NCBI GenBank assembly: GCA_035296965.1 | Contig: DATGZX010000191.1 | Coordinates: forward strand, 1 to 58,102 | Length of the DNA stretch: 58,102 nucleotides | Source of the DNA: DATGZX01 sp035296965 | GTDB lineage: Bacteria; Planctomycetota; Planctomycetia; Gemmatales; Gemmataceae | Reading direction: 5' to 3' | Part shown: in pieces, positions 56,347 through 58,102 of the stretch | Position numbering within the stretch: the stretch's first letter is position 1 | Layout of the letters: each line of letters opens with the position of its first letter | The notes under the pieces: model-generated | The model's input: only the letters and a program-made list of their open reading frames with translations | Databases searched by the model: none | What the model was told of the DNA's origin: nothing | Position numbers and translations under genes: made by a program

Positions 56347-57495
56347 TCAGCCCTTTTTAGCGCTGAGAACGTCGGGCACGTGCAGGCCGGCAACGGCCCC
56401 GTCCATTTGACGGGCCATGTTGATGTACACCTGTGTGGTCTGGTAGCTCTTGTGCCGCATCAGGGCCTGCAGGGTGTCCGGGGTCAGCTTGTCGGCGTTC
56501 ATCGTGGCAAAGGCACGCCGTAGGTCGTGGAACCCGTAGACGTGGCAGCTCGGTGTGTGCTCGTGTTGCCCCTGGCAGGCGAGATGGATGCCAGCGTTCT
56601 GTTGGACCCATGCAAACTCGGTATCCAGGGTGCGACGGTTTTTGTTCCAGGGAAACACCCGGACGTCGAACCCGACCAGCCGGCGAAGGTGATCGACAAC
56701 GACGGGGTGCAGCTTTACGCGCTCGTCCCGTTTGGCCTTGTTGTCCCGCGCACGGGTGATGGCAAAGGCGCTGTCAAGGTCGAGGTCCTCTCGACGCAGA
56801 CCAAGCATGTCGGAGATTCGCCAACCGGTCATGTAACCCATGACGATGAGACCACGCCACCAGTCCGCGGGCTCATAGCGTTGGTCCTCTGGAAACGTTG
56901 CCTTGTCGCAGGCCTGGTAGATTGCCGCGAAGTGCTCGCCAGTCACATACGTGGCCAGCTTGGTGGGCGCCTTCTGCATCCGCACTCTCGGCAATTGGGC
57001 CAGGTAGCTCCATTCGAACGCCAGGCGCAAGGCTGCCTTGATGTGACGCAGCTCCTTGTTGACCGTCGCCGGCGACACCATGTCGCCTTTTTTCTTGCCC
57101 GGTTCCTTTCTGCGCTTCGCAGCGTACTGGTCGATCGAGCGCGCGGTGATGGCGCCCATTCTGACGGGCTTTATGATCCTCTCGAAATGCACAAGAGCTG
57201 AGATGGCTTCATCGCGGGTCCGGGGAGCGAGCGCCTCAAGGATCTTCTCTTCATATTCGCGGCGGAAGTCTTGCCAGGTTTTCTTGAGCAGCTCCTGGTA
57301 AAGACCGCCGTTCAGCTCCTCCTCCATCTTCGCCCGGTACTTGTTGGCCTTCATCTTCCCGAAAGAGCCGGCTCCGAAACTCTTCGATCGGCGCTTGCCT
57401 TCGAGGTTGTACCAGCCGACGAACCAGCTCGCTTTTGCCTCCCCCTTTTCTTGCACCTGGCGCCAGTCCTGGTACACCCAGACCGATGCGGGCAT
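56347..57495 (-). CDS. Tyrosine recombinase/integrase
   Basis: 382 residues. N-terminal arm-binding-like domain (PASVWVYQDWRQVQEKGEAK), a SAM-like core-binding domain (about 85-160) and the catalytic domain: Arg in MGYMTGWRISDMLGLRREDL, Lys region in DNKAKRDERVKLHP, HDLRRAFATMNADKLTPDTL with the His-x2-Arg pair, MRHKSYQTTQVYIN with the second His and the nucleophile Tyr. It reads towards tRNA-Lys, as expected for an element integrated at the tRNA 3' end. All catalytic residues appear present. Confidence 0.93.
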   Translation of the reverse strand: MPASVWVYQDWRQVQEKGEAKASWFVGWYNLEGKRRSKSFGAGSFGKMKANKYRAKMEEELNGGLYQELLKKTWQDFRREYEEKILEALAPRTRDEAISALVHFERIIKPVRMGAITARSIDQYAAKRRKEPGKKKGDMVSPATVNKELRHIKAALRLAFEWSYLAQLPRVRMQKAPTKLATYVTGEHFAAIYQACDKATFPEDQRYEPADWWRGLIVMGYMTGWRISDMLGLRREDLDLDSAFAITRARDNKAKRDERVKLHPVVVDHLRRLVGFDVRVFPWNKNRRTLDTEFAWVQQNAGIHLACQGQHEHTPSCHVYGFHDLRRAFATMNADKLTPDTLQALMRHKSYQTTQVYINMARQMDGAVAGLHVPDVLSAKKG

Positions 57496-57602
57496 GGTGT
57501 CTCACTCCCAATTTCGCACGCGAGACGGTCCTCGCGCTGTCGATGCAACCGGCAAGGTCTGCCCAGCTCCTCGGCCGTCGATTTTCGCCGGCGAAAATCC
57601 GA

Positions 57603-57857
57603 TCATTTGCCTTTGCCCTTTGTCCGGGGAAGTTCTTTCACCTCCCGATCGGTGAGCTGGCCTATCTCGATCCCCAGGCCATTGGCCAGGGCCTGCAGGG
57701 TACTCACGCGCGGGTCAGATTTTGCGCCTTGCTCGAGCCGAGCCACGATCGACATGCTGAGCCCTGCCTTTTGAGCCAAGTCTTGTTGGGTCATCCCCGA
57801 CAACTCTCGAAAGCTTCGCAGTCGCTGGCCAATGGGCGGCAAATCCTTTTGTCCCAT
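57603..57857 (-). CDS. XRE-family helix-turn-helix repressor
   Basis: 84 residues from the ATG at 57857 (GGAGGAA upstream). HTH_3 domain IGQRLRSFRELSGMTQQDLA then KAGLSMSIVARLEQGAKSDP and VSTLQALANGLGIEIGQLTD. A basic tail ends PRTKGKGK. It lies between the integrase and a divergently transcribed gene starting at 58056; the intervening region has a promoter with an overlapping inverted repeat, the usual place for a CI-like operator. Confidence 0.92.
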   Translation of the reverse strand: MGQKDLPPIGQRLRSFRELSGMTQQDLAQKAGLSMSIVARLEQGAKSDPRVSTLQALANGLGIEIGQLTDREVKELPRTKGKGK

Positions 57858-57944
57858 GATTCCTCCGATGCTGAATGAATGTGCACGGCACATCCTATCC
57901 ACATCGGGCTATTCCGGCAACCAGCTCAACTCGCGACAAACTGC

Positions 57945-57976
57945 TTGACCTCCTACCCCTATAAGCCTACTCTTAT
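57945..57976 (+). promoter_or_regulatory. Promoter with overlapping operator-like inverted repeat
   Basis: TTGACC (57945-57950) and TACTCT (57968-57973) are spaced by 17 bases, a sigma-70-like promoter firing towards 58056. TATAAG-CCTACT-CTTAT (57960-57976) forms an inverted repeat across the -10 box, a plausible site for the XRE repressor encoded next door. Prediction from sequence only. Confidence 0.5.
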
Positions 57977-58055
57977 CGGGATAGGAAGCAAGCAGAAAAC
58001 TTCGAAGCAGGATGCCCTGCATTGCTTGCATCCACAACCGATGGAGGAAAGTCCC

Positions 58056-58102
58056 ATGTCCGAAGTTTTGTCGTTGTCGGGGGGATCCCCGGCGCCCGCG
58101 GA
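58056..58102 (+). CDS. Start of a divergent element gene (partial)
   Basis: ATG preceded by GGAGGAAAGTCCC; the first 15 codons read MSEVLSLSGGSPAPA before the window ends. Its position opposite an XRE repressor suggests an early gene of the element. The product cannot be named from this fragment. Confidence 0.6.
   Translation, partial: MSEVLSLSGGSPAPA

Larger units (their letters stand above)
56246..58102. mobile_element. Left end of an integrative element at tRNA-Lys (runs off the window)
   Basis: Integrase, XRE repressor and a divergent gene follow the 3' end of tRNA-Lys in the order typical of integrative elements. The far end is outside the window, so no second attachment site could be found. 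Whether the primase-like module left of the tRNA belongs to the same element is open. Confidence 0.7.

Overview
The window looks like a chromosomal segment from a planctomycete, probably of the Gemmata/Pirellula type. The evidence is high G+C, short operons on both strands, an archaeal-type tetrahydromethanopterin (H4MPT) one-carbon gene set in a bacterium, lipid A synthesis (LpxA), a sulfatase-fold protein, an ExbB/ExbD cluster joined to an alpha-toroid protein, and intergenic regions full of palindromic repeats. No taxonomic search was possible, so the assignment is inference.

Layout. 1-600: remains of a HicA/HicB toxin-antitoxin pair. 700-6850: AidB-type acyl-CoA dehydrogenase, a plant/chlamydia-type FabI, a secreted HEAT-repeat protein and a universal stress protein. 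7000-12000: an ExbB-ExbD-ExbD operon ending near a membrane-anchored alpha-toroid protein whose membrane segment carries the TonB Ser-x3-His signature. 12400-17900: HisA-like protein, 6-pyruvoyl-tetrahydropterin synthase-like protein, CitG-like protein, two ATP-grasp ligases and methenyl-H4MPT cyclohydrolase, an H4MPT-linked C1 cluster. 18000-28400: housekeeping run lpxA, rplY-pth-rpsF-ssb-rplI-dnaB, ispF-cysS-ruvC-ruvA and ruvB. 28500-30840: SdpR/SdpI-like pair with a secreted alpha/beta hydrolase. 30850-35500: GlcD-GlcF fusion translationally coupled to moaD-moaE, then moaA. 35660-37560: folE operon. 37760-41820: degenerate sulfatase with an AhpD-like protein, HIT protein, RNase HII-like protein and ilvN. 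42070-48410: tdh-kbl threonine degradation, DedA, a GT87-type transferase and argA. 48900-53230: Cys-rich secreted protein, DedA-PAP2 fusion, thioredoxin reductase and a coiled-coil membrane protein. 53460-58102: accessory region with a primase/helicase-like gene, a cluster of GTGAAC repeats, tRNA-Lys(UUU), a tyrosine integrase, an XRE repressor and the start of a divergent gene.

The strongest candidate for an undescribed system is the TonB-like alpha-toroid/ExbBD cluster. The second theme is the number of dispersed palindromic repeat families: about ten families and more than 25 copies. Most lie between genes, but one type sits in frame inside two open reading frames, and a related copy abuts the start of argA. 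No transposase that could move them is present in the window.

Start codons were chosen from Shine-Dalgarno-like sequences, four-base stop/start overlaps and family length. Where the choice is uncertain the entry says so. All family names rest on recognised motifs, not on database searches.
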